From Azospirillum brasilense (GTDB taxonomy: Bacteria > Pseudomonadota > Alphaproteobacteria > Rickettsiales > UBA3002): a DNA stretch of 64,000 bases. Below, piece by piece: positions 9,536 to 19,868 of this stretch (position 1 is the stretch's first letter; the number at the start of each line of letters is the position of its first letter). The notes beneath the pieces are model-generated. The model saw only the letters and a list, made by a program, of their open reading frames with translations, made no database searches and was not told where the DNA came from. The position numbers and the translations under genes are program-made. The DNA lies in assembly GCA_003241645.1 (NCBI GenBank), contig QFOX01000009.1, positions 9,362 through 73,361 of the forward strand. The letters run 5' to 3'.

Positions 9536-11106
9536 CTGGCGGCTTTCGCGGGCGCTTTCTCGGCGTCGTCCTGATCGGTGAGCAGCAGCTTGCGCTGGAA
9601 GCGCTCCAGCTTGTTCAGCGCGTTGATGTAGGCCTTGGCTGAGGCCACCAGCGTATCCACATCGGCGCCATGGCCGGTGACCAGCTTGCCGTCGCGCTCA
9701 AGGCGCACCATTACTTCCGCCTGCGCGTCGGTGCCCGCGGTGATCGCCTGCACCTGATACAGCTTCAGCTCGGCCTCGCCGGCATCCAGTACCAGCGAGC
9801 GGATGGCTTTGAACATTGCATCCACCGGGCCGTTGCCCTCTTTCTTGGTGGTGCGCAGCTGCCCGTCGATGTTCAGGCCAAGGCGTGCCATTTGCGGGCC
9901 TTCGGAGCCGCATTCGATCTGCAGGCTGGCAAAGCTGAAACGGTCTTCGGCCGATTCACCATCCACCAGCGCGAGGATATCCTCGTCGAACACTTCTTTC
10001 TTTTTGTCGGCCAGCGTTTTGAAGCGCACAAATGCATCTTCCAGCTGGTTGTCGCCCAGCGAAATGCCCATCTCGGCCAGCTTATCCTTGAACGCGGCAC
10101 GGCCGGAATGCTTGCCCATCACGAGGTTGGTCTTGGTCACGCCGACCGATTCGGGGGTCATGATCTCGTAGGTGTCGCGGTTCTTCAGCATGCCGTCCTG
10201 GTGAATGCCGGATTCGTGCGCGAAGGCGTTGGCCCCCACGATCGCCTTGTTCACCTGCACGCCGTGGCCGGTCACCTGCGTGACAAGGCGCGACGCGCGC
10301 ATGATGTGCTCGGTCTTGATGCCGCATTCCACGCCGTACTGGTCGCGGCGGGTCTTCAGCGCCATCACCACTTCTTCGAGCGCGGTGTTACCGGCGCGCT
10401 CACCAATGCCGTTGATGGTGCATTCGATCTGGCGGGCACCGGCTTTCACCGCCGCCAGCGAGTTCGCGGTGGCAAGACCCAGATCGTTCTGGCCGTGGAA
10501 GCTGAAGATGGCCTTGTCGGCATCCGGCACGCGGGCCATCACTTCGCGGAACATCTCGGTGATCGTCTCCGGCGTGCCATAGCCCACCGTATCCGGCAGG
10601 TTGATGGTGGTCGCGCCGGCCTTGATCGCCACTTCCACCGCGCGGCACAGGTAGGAAAGCTCGGTGCGGGTCGCGTCCATCGCGCTCCACTCCACGTCGT
10701 CGGTGAAGCGGCGGGCCAGCGTGACCGCGTCGCGGATCACGTCCAGCGCCTGTTCCTGGCTCATGCGGAACTGGTGCGTCAGGTGAATTTCCGACGTGCT
10801 CATGAAGGTGTGGATGCGCGGGCGCTTCGCGGGTTTCACCGCTTCACCGGCGCGGCGAATGTCGGCTTCTTTGGCGCGCGCGAGCGAGCAGATCACGGCA
10901 TTCTTCGCCTGCTGTGCAATGGCGTGCACGGATTCAAAATCGCCGTCGGAGGCCATGGCGAAACCTGCCTCGATCACATCGACGCCCATCCCGTCCAGCA
11001 GTTCGGCCACCAGTAGTTTTTCCTCGCGCGTCATGCTCATGCCGGGCGACTGCTCGCCATCGCGCAAGGTGGTGTCGAAAATGATGATACGGTTATCGCT
11101 TGCCAT
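9532..11106 (-). CDS. leuA: 2-isopropylmalate synthase
   Basis: A 524-residue protein with the catalytic signature TTLRDGEQSPG at residues 12-22, INLPDTVGYGTPE and SFHGQNDLGLATAN in the TIM barrel, and the C-terminal regulatory domain (about residues 390-500) that normally binds leucine. It condenses 2-oxoisovalerate with acetyl-CoA in the first committed step of leucine synthesis. The start ATG at 11104-11106 is preceded by GAGG at 5 bases, and a strong hairpin runs into that ribosome site. leuB, leuC and leuD are not in the window. The stop codon overlaps that of the convergent HD gene. Confidence 0.97.
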   Translation of the reverse strand: MASDNRIIIFDTTLRDGEQSPGMSMTREEKLLVAELLDGMGVDVIEAGFAMASDGDFESVHAIAQQAKNAVICSLARAKEADIRRAGEAVKPAKRPRIHTFMSTSEIHLTHQFRMSQEQALDVIRDAVTLARRFTDDVEWSAMDATRTELSYLCRAVEVAIKAGATTINLPDTVGYGTPETITEMFREVMARVPDADKAIFSFHGQNDLGLATANSLAAVKAGARQIECTINGIGERAGNTALEEVVMALKTRRDQYGVECGIKTEHIMRASRLVTQVTGHGVQVNKAIVGANAFAHESGIHQDGMLKNRDTYEIMTPESVGVTKTNLVMGKHSGRAAFKDKLAEMGISLGDNQLEDAFVRFKTLADKKKEVFDEDILALVDGESAEDRFSFASLQIECGSEGPQMARLGLNIDGQLRTTKKEGNGPVDAMFKAIRSLVLDAGEAELKLYQVQAITAGTDAQAEVMVRLERDGKLVTGHGADVDTLVASAKAYINALNKLERFQRKLLLTDQDDAEKAPAKAAS

Positions 11107-11111
11107 AAAAA

Positions 11112-11147
11112 CCTCGGGTTTGGGCGGGCTTTATAGCCCCGAACCCG
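11112..11147 (-). promoter_or_regulatory. Hairpin abutting the leuA ribosome binding site
   Basis: On the minus strand CGGGTT pairs with AACCCG, with an inner stem GGGCT/AGCCC. The 3' arm runs directly into GAGG and TTTTT before the leuA ATG. It could be the terminator of the upstream bacterioferritin-like gene (hairpin plus T5) or a structure controlling access to the leuA ribosome site; both readings fit. Confidence 0.55.
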
Positions 11148-11174
11148 CGCTCCGGCAAGGATTTTAGCGGGGTG

Positions 11175-11645
11175 TTATGCTTTCACCGGCGGGGCGAAGG
11201 CTTCGATGGCACCCGGCTTGCGCAGCATTTTGTCCACTTCGCCGATATGCGTTTCTTCTTCCATGATGAGCCCGCGCGCGTATTCTTCCAGCATCACGGA
11301 CTTGCCTTCCACCATCTTCAGCAGTTCATGGTAGAGCAGCAAGGTCGCCTGCTCATGCGCCAGCGATTCGCGCAGGATGTCGCCGATGTCGTGGTTGTGG
11401 GTTTCCAGCAATTTACCGATGCCAAGGCTGGGGTGACCGCCCAGCTGCGTGATGTATTCGCCCGCCTGCTGCGCATGCGTCATGGATTCGGTGGCCTGCT
11501 CGCGCAGCCACGACACGATGGGAATGCGGTTATAGCCGAACACCATCAGCGCGTAGTGGTTGTAGCGCACGATGCCGGCAAGCTCCGCTTCCATGATCTT
11601 GTTGAGCGTGTCGATGACGGGTTTGGTGTCGAAATTGTAGGCCAT
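11175..11645 (-). CDS. Bacterioferritin-like ferritin-fold protein
   Basis: A 156-residue four-helix protein. I choose ATG 11643-11645 because GAAGGAGA sits just upstream; an upstream in-frame start would read through the intergenic repeat. The di-iron ferroxidase pattern is visible as EAELAGIVRYNHY, ATESMTHAQQ, HEQATLLLYHELL and EEETHIGEVDKML. It probably stores or detoxifies iron. Compared with classical E. coli Bfr the second helix reads E-S-M-T-H rather than E-M-K-H, so the ligand spacing differs by one residue; the heme-binding status is therefore uncertain. It lies upstream of leuA on the same strand. Confidence 0.8.
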   Translation of the reverse strand: MAYNFDTKPVIDTLNKIMEAELAGIVRYNHYALMVFGYNRIPIVSWLREQATESMTHAQQAGEYITQLGGHPSLGIGKLLETHNHDIGDILRESLAHEQATLLLYHELLKMVEGKSVMLEEYARGLIMEEETHIGEVDKMLRKPGAIEAFAPPVKA

Positions 11646-11661
11646 GGGCATCTCCTTCGTT

Positions 11662-11720
11662 GTCATGTTGAGCACAGCGAAACATCTTCTTGCGAGATCC
11701 TTCGCTACGCTCAGGATGAC
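11662..11720. repeat. Palindromic intergenic repeat
   Basis: GTCATGTTGAGC at the left end and GCTCAGGATGAC at the right end form a near-perfect inverted repeat of the common interspersed palindromic type. It starts 17 bases before the bacterioferritin-like gene. The rest of the gap up to 11944 contains one more inverted repeat and no gene that I can support. Confidence 0.65.
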
Positions 11721-11884
11721 AAAGATCTAGCGCAACGCACCGCGCAGCAAAAGCGCGAACGACTCGCACGAGTGTCGCAAACCACAATCGAGAAACTGTC
11801 ATGCCGGTCAAACGCGCGCCGCGCGTGCTGCACCGGCATCCATGCGAACTATGCCGAAGGCATACAATACCCTAGCAAAGATGG

Positions 11885-11905
11885 ATCCCGGGACAGGCCC
11901 GGGAT
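11885..11905. repeat. Short palindrome, ATCCCGGG/CCCGGGAT
   Basis: A perfect 8-base inverted repeat with a 5-base spacer. The preceding 11840-11870 segment (CATGCGAACTATGCC) is the reverse complement of part of the repeat at 45684-45784. A second small hairpin AGGCGC-gaa-GCGCCT at 11918-11932 may help end the ilvC transcript. Confidence 0.5.
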
Positions 11906-11944
11906 AACAGGTGCGTAAGGCGCGAAGCGCCTAACTCCCACCCG

Positions 11945-13911
<1,967 letters not shown>

Positions 13912-13953
13912 GCCGCGCAGTATAGCGCAAAGCAGGGGCGGAAAAAAGCGGTG

Positions 13954-14502
13954 TTAGATGCCCTTTTTGCCGCGCGCGACCGAGGCCACGCCGGTGCGGC
14001 AGATTTCCACCAGCCCAAGCGGGCGCATCAGTTCGATGAAAGTGTTCACCTTGTCGGTCGTGCCGGTGATCTCGAACACGAAGCTCTCGATGGTGGTATC
14101 GACCGGGTGGGCGCGGAAGATCTCGGCGATGCGCAGCGCTTCCACGCGATGGTCGCCCGTGCCCAGCACTTTCACCAGCGCCAGCTCACGCTCCACGAAG
14201 GGGCTTTCCACGGTGAGGTCATGCACTTTGTGCACCGGCACCATGCGCTCCAGCAGCGCGATGATGTGCTTGATCTTGCTGGCCGAACCGCGGGTGACGA
14301 CGGTGATGCGCGACAGGTGCTTCTTGCCGTCCACCTCGGCCACGGTGAGCGATTCGATGTTGTAGCCGCGTGCGCTGAACAGCCCGGTCACGCGGTTGAG
14401 CACGCCGAATTCGTTATCCACCAGCACGGCGAGGATGTGGCGCTCTTCCAGCGCGACCTCGTCGGGGATGTCGTAGACGATATCGAGTGTTTCGGTGCTC
14501 AT
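13954..14502 (-). CDS. ilvH: Acetolactate synthase small (regulatory) subunit
   Basis: A 182-residue protein with an N-terminal ACT domain (about residues 22-95: HILAVLVDNEFGVLNRVTGLF, then ARGYNIESLTV) and the conserved C-terminal domain (RELALVKV, FRAHPVDTTIESFVFEITG). It stimulates the catalytic subunit and confers valine feedback. Its ATG is one base after the stop of an unknown membrane protein gene that separates it from ilvI, so the three are probably cotranscribed. Confidence 0.96.
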   Translation of the reverse strand: MSTETLDIVYDIPDEVALEERHILAVLVDNEFGVLNRVTGLFSARGYNIESLTVAEVDGKKHLSRITVVTRGSASKIKHIIALLERMVPVHKVHDLTVESPFVERELALVKVLGTGDHRVEALRIAEIFRAHPVDTTIESFVFEITGTTDKVNTFIELMRPLGLVEICRTGVASVARGKKGI

Positions 14503-14503
14503 G

Positions 14504-15007
14504 TCAGCGTTCCTCCATCAGGCGCAGGCGGGTCTGGTCGGCGCTGCGGTGCATCATGTAATGGATCGCGAGGTACGCGATGATGATATGGAACAGCAGC
14601 CACGCGATGGGCTGGTGGTACAGCGGCTCAAGGAACTGCGCGCCAATGGTCACGAAGGCGAGGATCACCATGGGCCCCAGCCAGTACGGGAGAATGGCCG
14701 AGAAGTTGGTGTAGAGCCCCCCGTCGCGCAGCAGGGCGAAACGGTAACGCGGCACACCGAGATGGGTGAGCAGCACCGCCGCGCCCACGCGGGCGGCCAG
14801 CTCGCTGCAGAATTTCAGCCAGGTGCGACCTTCGGTGGCGGTGCTGGCGCCATAATCGCCCATGCGCGCCGAGCCGAGCACCAGCTCGATGATGGTCATG
14901 CCGTTGAGGAAACAGACCACGAAATAGAGCAGCGCATAGAATACGAGGAAGCACAGCGTTACGCGCAGTACCAGATCCCAGCTCGGCTTGGTGAGGGTGT
15001 TGTTCAT
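14504..15007 (-). CDS. Unknown membrane protein inserted between ilvI and ilvH
   Basis: I do not recognise a family. It is 167 residues with three or four hydrophobic segments: about residues 18-42, a weaker one near 70-82, about 104-122 (PMVILAFVTIGAQFL) and about 133-152 (AWLLFHIIIAYLAIHYM). The C-terminus is short and charged (RLRLMEER). There is no signal peptide or metal motif. It lies 17 bases downstream of ilvI and one base upstream of ilvH, so translation is tightly coupled. These subunit genes are usually adjacent, so the insertion is unusual; a role in branched-chain metabolism is only a guess from context. Confidence 0.75.
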   Translation of the reverse strand: MNNTLTKPSWDLVLRVTLCFLVFYALLYFVVCFLNGMTIIELVLGSARMGDYGASTATEGRTWLKFCSELAARVGAAVLLTHLGVPRYRFALLRDGGLYTNFSAILPYWLGPMVILAFVTIGAQFLEPLYHQPIAWLLFHIIIAYLAIHYMMHRSADQTRLRLMEER

Positions 15008-15024
15008 GCCGTATCCGTCTAGCC

Positions 15025-16776
15025 TTATACTTGGTTCTTATCAAGCTCGCGCTTGCCGTCGGCCGGGCTGAGCACAAGTTCGTGGTGGGCCGCACCTGCG
15101 GGGATCATCGGGTACACGTTCTCGTTGGGGTCCACCCAGCAATCCAGCAGCACCGGACCGGGATGGGCCAGCGCGTCCTTGATCGCCTCGTCGAGCTTCG
15201 CGGGGTCTTTCACGCGAATGCCGCGCATGCCGAAGCTTTCGGCCAGCTTCACGAAGTCGGGCAGGCTATCCATGTAGGATTCCGAATAGCGGCTGGAATA
15301 GAACATTTCCTGCCACTGGCGCACCATGCCCATGTACTGGTTGTTGAGGATGAAGATCTTCACCGGCAGGCGGTACTGCACGGCGGTGCTCATTTCCTGG
15401 ATATTCATGAGGAAGCTGGATTCGCCCGTCACGCACACGACCGGGTTCTTCGGGTGCGCGATCTGCACGCCGATGGCGGCGGGGAACCCATAGCCCATGG
15501 TGCCGAGGCCGCCGCTGGTCATCCAGCGGTTGGGCTTGTCGTAGAGGATATGCTGCGCGGCCCACATCTGGTGCTGCCCCACGTCGGTGGTGATGTAGAA
15601 GTCTTTCTTGGCCAGATGGTGGTTCATGCGGCGCAGCGCGTGCTGCGGCTTGATGGTTCGGCCCGTCTGCTTATAGCCGAAGCTATCCTTGGCGCGCCAG
15701 CCATCCACCTGTTTCCACCATTTCGCGAGCGCTTCCTTTTGCGGCTGCAGTTTCTTCTTGCGCCACAGCGCGATCATCATGTCGAGCACTTCGCCCGCAT
15801 CGCCCACGATCGGCACATCGACGGCCACGATCTTGTTGATGGAACTGGCATCGAGATCGACATGAATCTTCTTCGATTTGGTGCTGAACGCATCCAGCCG
15901 CCCGGTCACGCGGTCATCGAAGCGCGCGCCGATATTGATCATCACGTCGCACTCGCTCATGCACATGTTCGCCTCCAGCGAACCATGCATGCCGAGCATG
16001 CCGAGGAATTGCTTGTCGGTGCCGGGGAATGCGCCAAGGCCCATCAGCGTGGTCGTCACCGGGAAGCCGGTCATGCGCGCGAATTTCACCAGCGCTTCGC
16101 TGGCCGCGGGGCCGGCATTCACCACGCCGCCGCCCACGTAGAACACGGGCTTCTTGGCTTTGGCCATCAGATCCACCGCGCGCTCGATCCAGCGTGCATC
16201 GGGCTTTTTCACGGGCTTGTAGCTCTGGCGGCGCGGCTCTTCCTTGCCTTTGTACAGGCCGGTGGCGTTGAGCACGTCCTTCGGGATATCGACCAGCACC
16301 GGGCCGGGGCGACCCGTTTGCGCCACATGGAACGCCTCGTTGAGGATGCGGCCAAGGTCGTTCACGTTCTTCACGAGGTAATTGTGCTTGGTGGCGCTGC
16401 GGGTGATGCCGACCACGTCGGCCTCCTGGAACGCGTCCGAGCCGATGAGGTGCGTGGGCACCTGGCCCGTAATGCACACCAGCGGAATGGAATCCATCAG
16501 CGCGTCGGCCAGCGCCGTCACGGTGTTGGTGGCGCCGGGGCCGGAGGTCACCATCAGCACGCCGACCTTGCCGGTGGAACGCGCATAGCCCTCGGCCGCA
16601 TGGCCCGCGCCCTGTTCGTGGCGCACAAGGATGTGGCGCAGCTTGTTCTGTTTGAACAGCGCATCGTACACGGGCAGCACCGCCCCGCCCGGATAGCCGA
16701 ACACCACGTCGGTGCCGTTATCCAGCATGGCTTGGATGACGATCTCTGCCCCGGTCAATTCACGCGCTTCAGTCAT
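15025..16776 (-). CDS. ilvI: Acetolactate synthase large (catalytic) subunit
   Basis: A 583-residue ThDP-dependent enzyme. The activating Glu lies in RHEQGAGHAAEGYAR near residue 54; the FAD-binding middle domain is present, and the ThDP/Mg region includes GLGTMGYGFPAAIG and NNQYMGMVRQWQ. The metal motif reads GESSFLMN where many family members have GDGS; GE variants occur in acetolactate synthases, so I expect activity. It makes acetolactate and acetohydroxybutyrate. It is followed by the unknown membrane protein and ilvH. Confidence 0.96.
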   Translation of the reverse strand: MTEARELTGAEIVIQAMLDNGTDVVFGYPGGAVLPVYDALFKQNKLRHILVRHEQGAGHAAEGYARSTGKVGVLMVTSGPGATNTVTALADALMDSIPLVCITGQVPTHLIGSDAFQEADVVGITRSATKHNYLVKNVNDLGRILNEAFHVAQTGRPGPVLVDIPKDVLNATGLYKGKEEPRRQSYKPVKKPDARWIERAVDLMAKAKKPVFYVGGGVVNAGPAASEALVKFARMTGFPVTTTLMGLGAFPGTDKQFLGMLGMHGSLEANMCMSECDVMINIGARFDDRVTGRLDAFSTKSKKIHVDLDASSINKIVAVDVPIVGDAGEVLDMMIALWRKKKLQPQKEALAKWWKQVDGWRAKDSFGYKQTGRTIKPQHALRRMNHHLAKKDFYITTDVGQHQMWAAQHILYDKPNRWMTSGGLGTMGYGFPAAIGVQIAHPKNPVVCVTGESSFLMNIQEMSTAVQYRLPVKIFILNNQYMGMVRQWQEMFYSSRYSESYMDSLPDFVKLAESFGMRGIRVKDPAKLDEAIKDALAHPGPVLLDCWVDPNENVYPMIPAGAAHHELVLSPADGKRELDKNQV

Positions 16777-16848
16777 GGTTACCCCTTGATTTCAAGGGGC
16801 CTTTGATAGCAGACCCGGCAAAAACTGCAAATGGTTCGGGCGCGGGGC

Positions 16849-18933
16849 CTAATTTGCCCGGCTGCGGCCCGGGGCCTCGGCGAAGAACTGCAGGCATTCC
16901 GCCAATCCTTCGGCGTTGAATTGCGGATCGCGCCACTGCGCGTTCTTTTTGCCCGCCTGCGGTTCTTTCTCAGGAATCTCGCCGCCGGGGAACATGGCCA
17001 CGGTATTATCGAGCAACCCAAGCGCACGGCCGGTGACTTCTGCGTTCAACTCAATATCCTCGTTCAGCAGGCGTTTTGCGGCGCGCTTGCCAAGCTTATC
17101 GCTATGCGAAACTTTATCGGAGAAGCGCGGGCCCATCGCTTTGGGGTCATGCACAAAATTGCGTGCCGTATGCTGACGTGAATAATCACGTGCCGCATAT
17201 TCGATGCATTGCTCATACAGCCCGGGAATGAACGGGTTATCCGCTAGATCGGCCGGGATGCCGTGGTTTGCAGCCACGTTACGCATCATGTCGGCCGCCA
17301 GGCGGGGAATACCGGCCTTCTGCTCCTCGGTCAACTGGTTGTAGTGGCGCCCGGCATGGTTACCGACGGACATCATCGCATAAAGGCCGAAATCGTCATA
17401 CGCGCCATCGGTCATCTCCAGGCACCAGTCGGAAGCCGTCTGGTACGAGGCATAGGCAAAATCCAGCTTCTTCTCCAGCGCGGCGAACCCTTCGCGCGTT
17501 TCCTTGCTGTTGAAGCCTGCATTGCGCTGCATGGCCACCATGGATTGGCCAAGATCATGCACGTAATCGCGCATGAGCAACAAGGTTACCGGCTCGTCGC
17601 AGGCATACATGACCTGAAAGGCCTCATGGCTGATCGCGACATCCAGCTTATCCAGCATTTGCTCCATGGAATGGCAGCCTTCGACCTTGGCGCGCCATTG
17701 CTTGGTGCGGTCGTGGAATATCTTCTCGGCACGCTCCATGCTGCCGATCTGCAGTGCCATCAGGTCGCTGAAGTTCCGCCCGTCGGACCAGTTCAGCTTC
17801 GCCTCGCGCTCCCATGCATGAAAACGCCGCGGCAACCCGGCGCGCGTGGTGCTGGCCGCATGCGCCGTTGCCTGCTCGATCTGCTCGGCGACGTCGTTGG
17901 GCACACCGCAGGCCTGATTGATTTCGGCGGCAAGCCAGTCCAGCACATCCGGCAAGGCGGCCTGATAGGGTGCGTCCTTCACCATGCCCGCCACATGCTG
18001 CATCACGTCGCGGTAATGGTCGCTCGTGGTCTGGGTCAGCAGTGCGTCATCCACCTCGTCCTGATGGCGGAATGCGTTGAAACTGCGGCGCGTCGCCAGC
18101 GTTTCGGCCAGCACGCCCACCTGCCACATCACCGGGTGGGGAAACTTGTCCTCGGCATAGGTCATGCCGAAGCGGTGGTTGAGGAATTCGCGGAACAGCA
18201 CCTGGCCCTGCTGGATGATCTCATCACCGGTCATCTCAACCTTGAAGCGCTGCTTTTTGTGCGCACCGTTGAGGTGGCTGAACAGCGCATCACTGCGCGC
18301 CGCGCGTTCGTGGTGATCCTGCGGCACGCCTTCTTCACGGGGGTGTGCGCCTGCAGCTTTTTCTTCCATTTCGGCCACGCGCTGTTCACGCAGGGTTTCT
18401 TCGGCCCAGTCCACCAGGTTGCCGGTGCTTCCGGCGGTCTGCAGCAGGATGGAGCTTTTGAGGTTCCCCGCCGTCACAAAGCTTGCATCATACACATCAA
18501 TCAGGCGGCGCATGTCTTTCTGCTGCTCGGCGCTCATCAGGCCCTTTTCACCGAGGATGCCGGTGACGGCGATCACAAACTGATCGGCCAGTTCGCGCTT
18601 CATCTGCGCAGCGCGGAAATCATTGTTCGAGAAAAACAGCTCTTCTACTTTGCTGCGAATGTAGCGGTCGAAATGCGTCAACATTTCCTGCGCCGTGTCC
18701 GATTGATCGGCAATGGTGTTGAGATGGGCTTTTTCTTCCTCCAGCTCCTCCAGCACTTCTTGAATATCAAAATAGGTATGGTCGGGGAACTCACCCACCA
18801 CCGCCGCGCGCAGTTTTGCGTTCCTTGGCTCAATCAGCGTTTTCGCCAAATGAATATCGTAGCTTTCCGCGGCCATATCCACCGCCGTACTCACCAAGCC
18901 TTTGATCGGTCCGAATTGCATGCCATTCCCCAT
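16849..18933 (-). CDS. Large unknown soluble protein (694 residues)
   Basis: No family recognised. The protein is predominantly helical and charged, has no signal peptide or transmembrane segment, and contains an acidic heptad-like helix at about residues 56-72 (DIQEVLEELEEEKAHL) and a charged linker at about 178-215. ATG 18931-18933 has no Shine-Dalgarno; ATG 18919-18921 (MQFGPIK) has GGGGA 5 bases upstream and may be the true start. It lies between ilvI and miaA, which are near neighbours in many alphaproteobacteria, so it looks like a lineage-specific insertion. Codon use resembles the neighbours. A structural or effector role is possible but unsupported. Confidence 0.7.
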   Translation of the reverse strand: MGNGMQFGPIKGLVSTAVDMAAESYDIHLAKTLIEPRNAKLRAAVVGEFPDHTYFDIQEVLEELEEEKAHLNTIADQSDTAQEMLTHFDRYIRSKVEELFFSNNDFRAAQMKRELADQFVIAVTGILGEKGLMSAEQQKDMRRLIDVYDASFVTAGNLKSSILLQTAGSTGNLVDWAEETLREQRVAEMEEKAAGAHPREEGVPQDHHERAARSDALFSHLNGAHKKQRFKVEMTGDEIIQQGQVLFREFLNHRFGMTYAEDKFPHPVMWQVGVLAETLATRRSFNAFRHQDEVDDALLTQTTSDHYRDVMQHVAGMVKDAPYQAALPDVLDWLAAEINQACGVPNDVAEQIEQATAHAASTTRAGLPRRFHAWEREAKLNWSDGRNFSDLMALQIGSMERAEKIFHDRTKQWRAKVEGCHSMEQMLDKLDVAISHEAFQVMYACDEPVTLLLMRDYVHDLGQSMVAMQRNAGFNSKETREGFAALEKKLDFAYASYQTASDWCLEMTDGAYDDFGLYAMMSVGNHAGRHYNQLTEEQKAGIPRLAADMMRNVAANHGIPADLADNPFIPGLYEQCIEYAARDYSRQHTARNFVHDPKAMGPRFSDKVSHSDKLGKRAAKRLLNEDIELNAEVTGRALGLLDNTVAMFPGGEIPEKEPQAGKKNAQWRDPQFNAEGLAECLQFFAEAPGRSRAN

Positions 18934-18980
18934 TATTTTTGGGGCGAGATTAGCGCGGCGATGCGCAGGGTGTGTGACAG

Positions 18981-19868
18981 TTACAAGAAGATTGCCGGGT
19001 GGTCCGTAGGGCTTAAGGCTTGCGCATCCGCCGCCTGGTGGCGCAGCCAGGTCATCTGCCGTTTGGCGTAGTTGCGCGTGTTCTGCTGGGCCTTGGCCAC
19101 GGCGTCCTCGCGCGTCATGCTGCCCTGCAGGTAGGCGGCCAGTTCCGGTGCACCATGGGCGCGCAGCACGGGCGTATCGGCCGGTAGCTCCAGCGCCATC
19201 AGGGCGCGCACTTCGTCCAGCGCGCCCTGCAGCATCATCTGTTCAAAGCGCGCATCCAGCCGTGCATAGAGCACCGCGCGCGGCAGGTTGAGATACGCCA
19301 CATGGAAGGTCGCCTGCGGAAAAAGCGGTGCCGTGCGCTGCGCCTGCCAGTGCTGCAGGGTCTGCCCCGTGGCGCGCCAGACCTCCAGCGCGCGCGCCAG
19401 CCGCTGGGTGTCGCCGGGCTTGTAATGCGCGGCACTTTCCGGCGCTTCCGCCTGCAACGCGGCATACAGCGCGGCACTGTCCATGGCCCGCACCTGCGCG
19501 CGCACATGCTCGGGCACGGGCGGCATATCCGCCAGCCCATGGCGCAGCGCGTTGATGTACATGCCCGTGCCACCCACCAGCAGCGGGTATTGCCCCTCGG
19601 CCCATGCCTGCGCAATCACCGGGCGCACCAGTGCCAGCCAGCGCGCCACCGAGGTGGGCTCCGCCGCCGGGAGTACACCATACAGCGCATGCGGGGCTTG
19701 CGCTTCTTCCTGCACCGTGGGGCGCGCGGTCAGCACGCGCAGCTCGGCCACCATCTGCATCGCGTCGGCATTGATGATGACAGTCGGCCGCTGTTGCGCT
19801 ACACGAAGCGCCATTGCCGACTTGCCCGTGCCGGTCGGCCCCATCAACACCCCGATCGTCTGATTCAT
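18981..19868 (-). CDS. miaA: tRNA dimethylallyltransferase
   Basis: A 295-residue protein starting at ATG 19866-19868. The P-loop GPTGTGKSAMA begins at residue 10, followed by INADAMQM (where most homologues have DSMQVY), RVLTARPT, VGGTGMYINAL, and the C-terminal tRNA-binding QQNTRNYAKRQMTWLR. It transfers dimethylallyl to A37 of tRNAs reading UNN codons. Its start codon directly abuts the divergent serB start (CATATG), so no intergenic DNA exists and its upstream signals must lie within serB. Confidence 0.96.
   Translation of the reverse strand: MNQTIGVLMGPTGTGKSAMALRVAQQRPTVIINADAMQMVAELRVLTARPTVQEEAQAPHALYGVLPAAEPTSVARWLALVRPVIAQAWAEGQYPLLVGGTGMYINALRHGLADMPPVPEHVRAQVRAMDSAALYAALQAEAPESAAHYKPGDTQRLARALEVWRATGQTLQHWQAQRTAPLFPQATFHVAYLNLPRAVLYARLDARFEQMMLQGALDEVRALMALELPADTPVLRAHGAPELAAYLQGSMTREDAVAKAQQNTRNYAKRQMTWLRHQAADAQALSPTDHPAIFL

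Noticed and set aside
15025..16776. GES in place of GDG in the ThDP motif of IlvI
   Set aside because: GE variants are known in active acetolactate synthases, so this is not evidence of an inactive enzyme.
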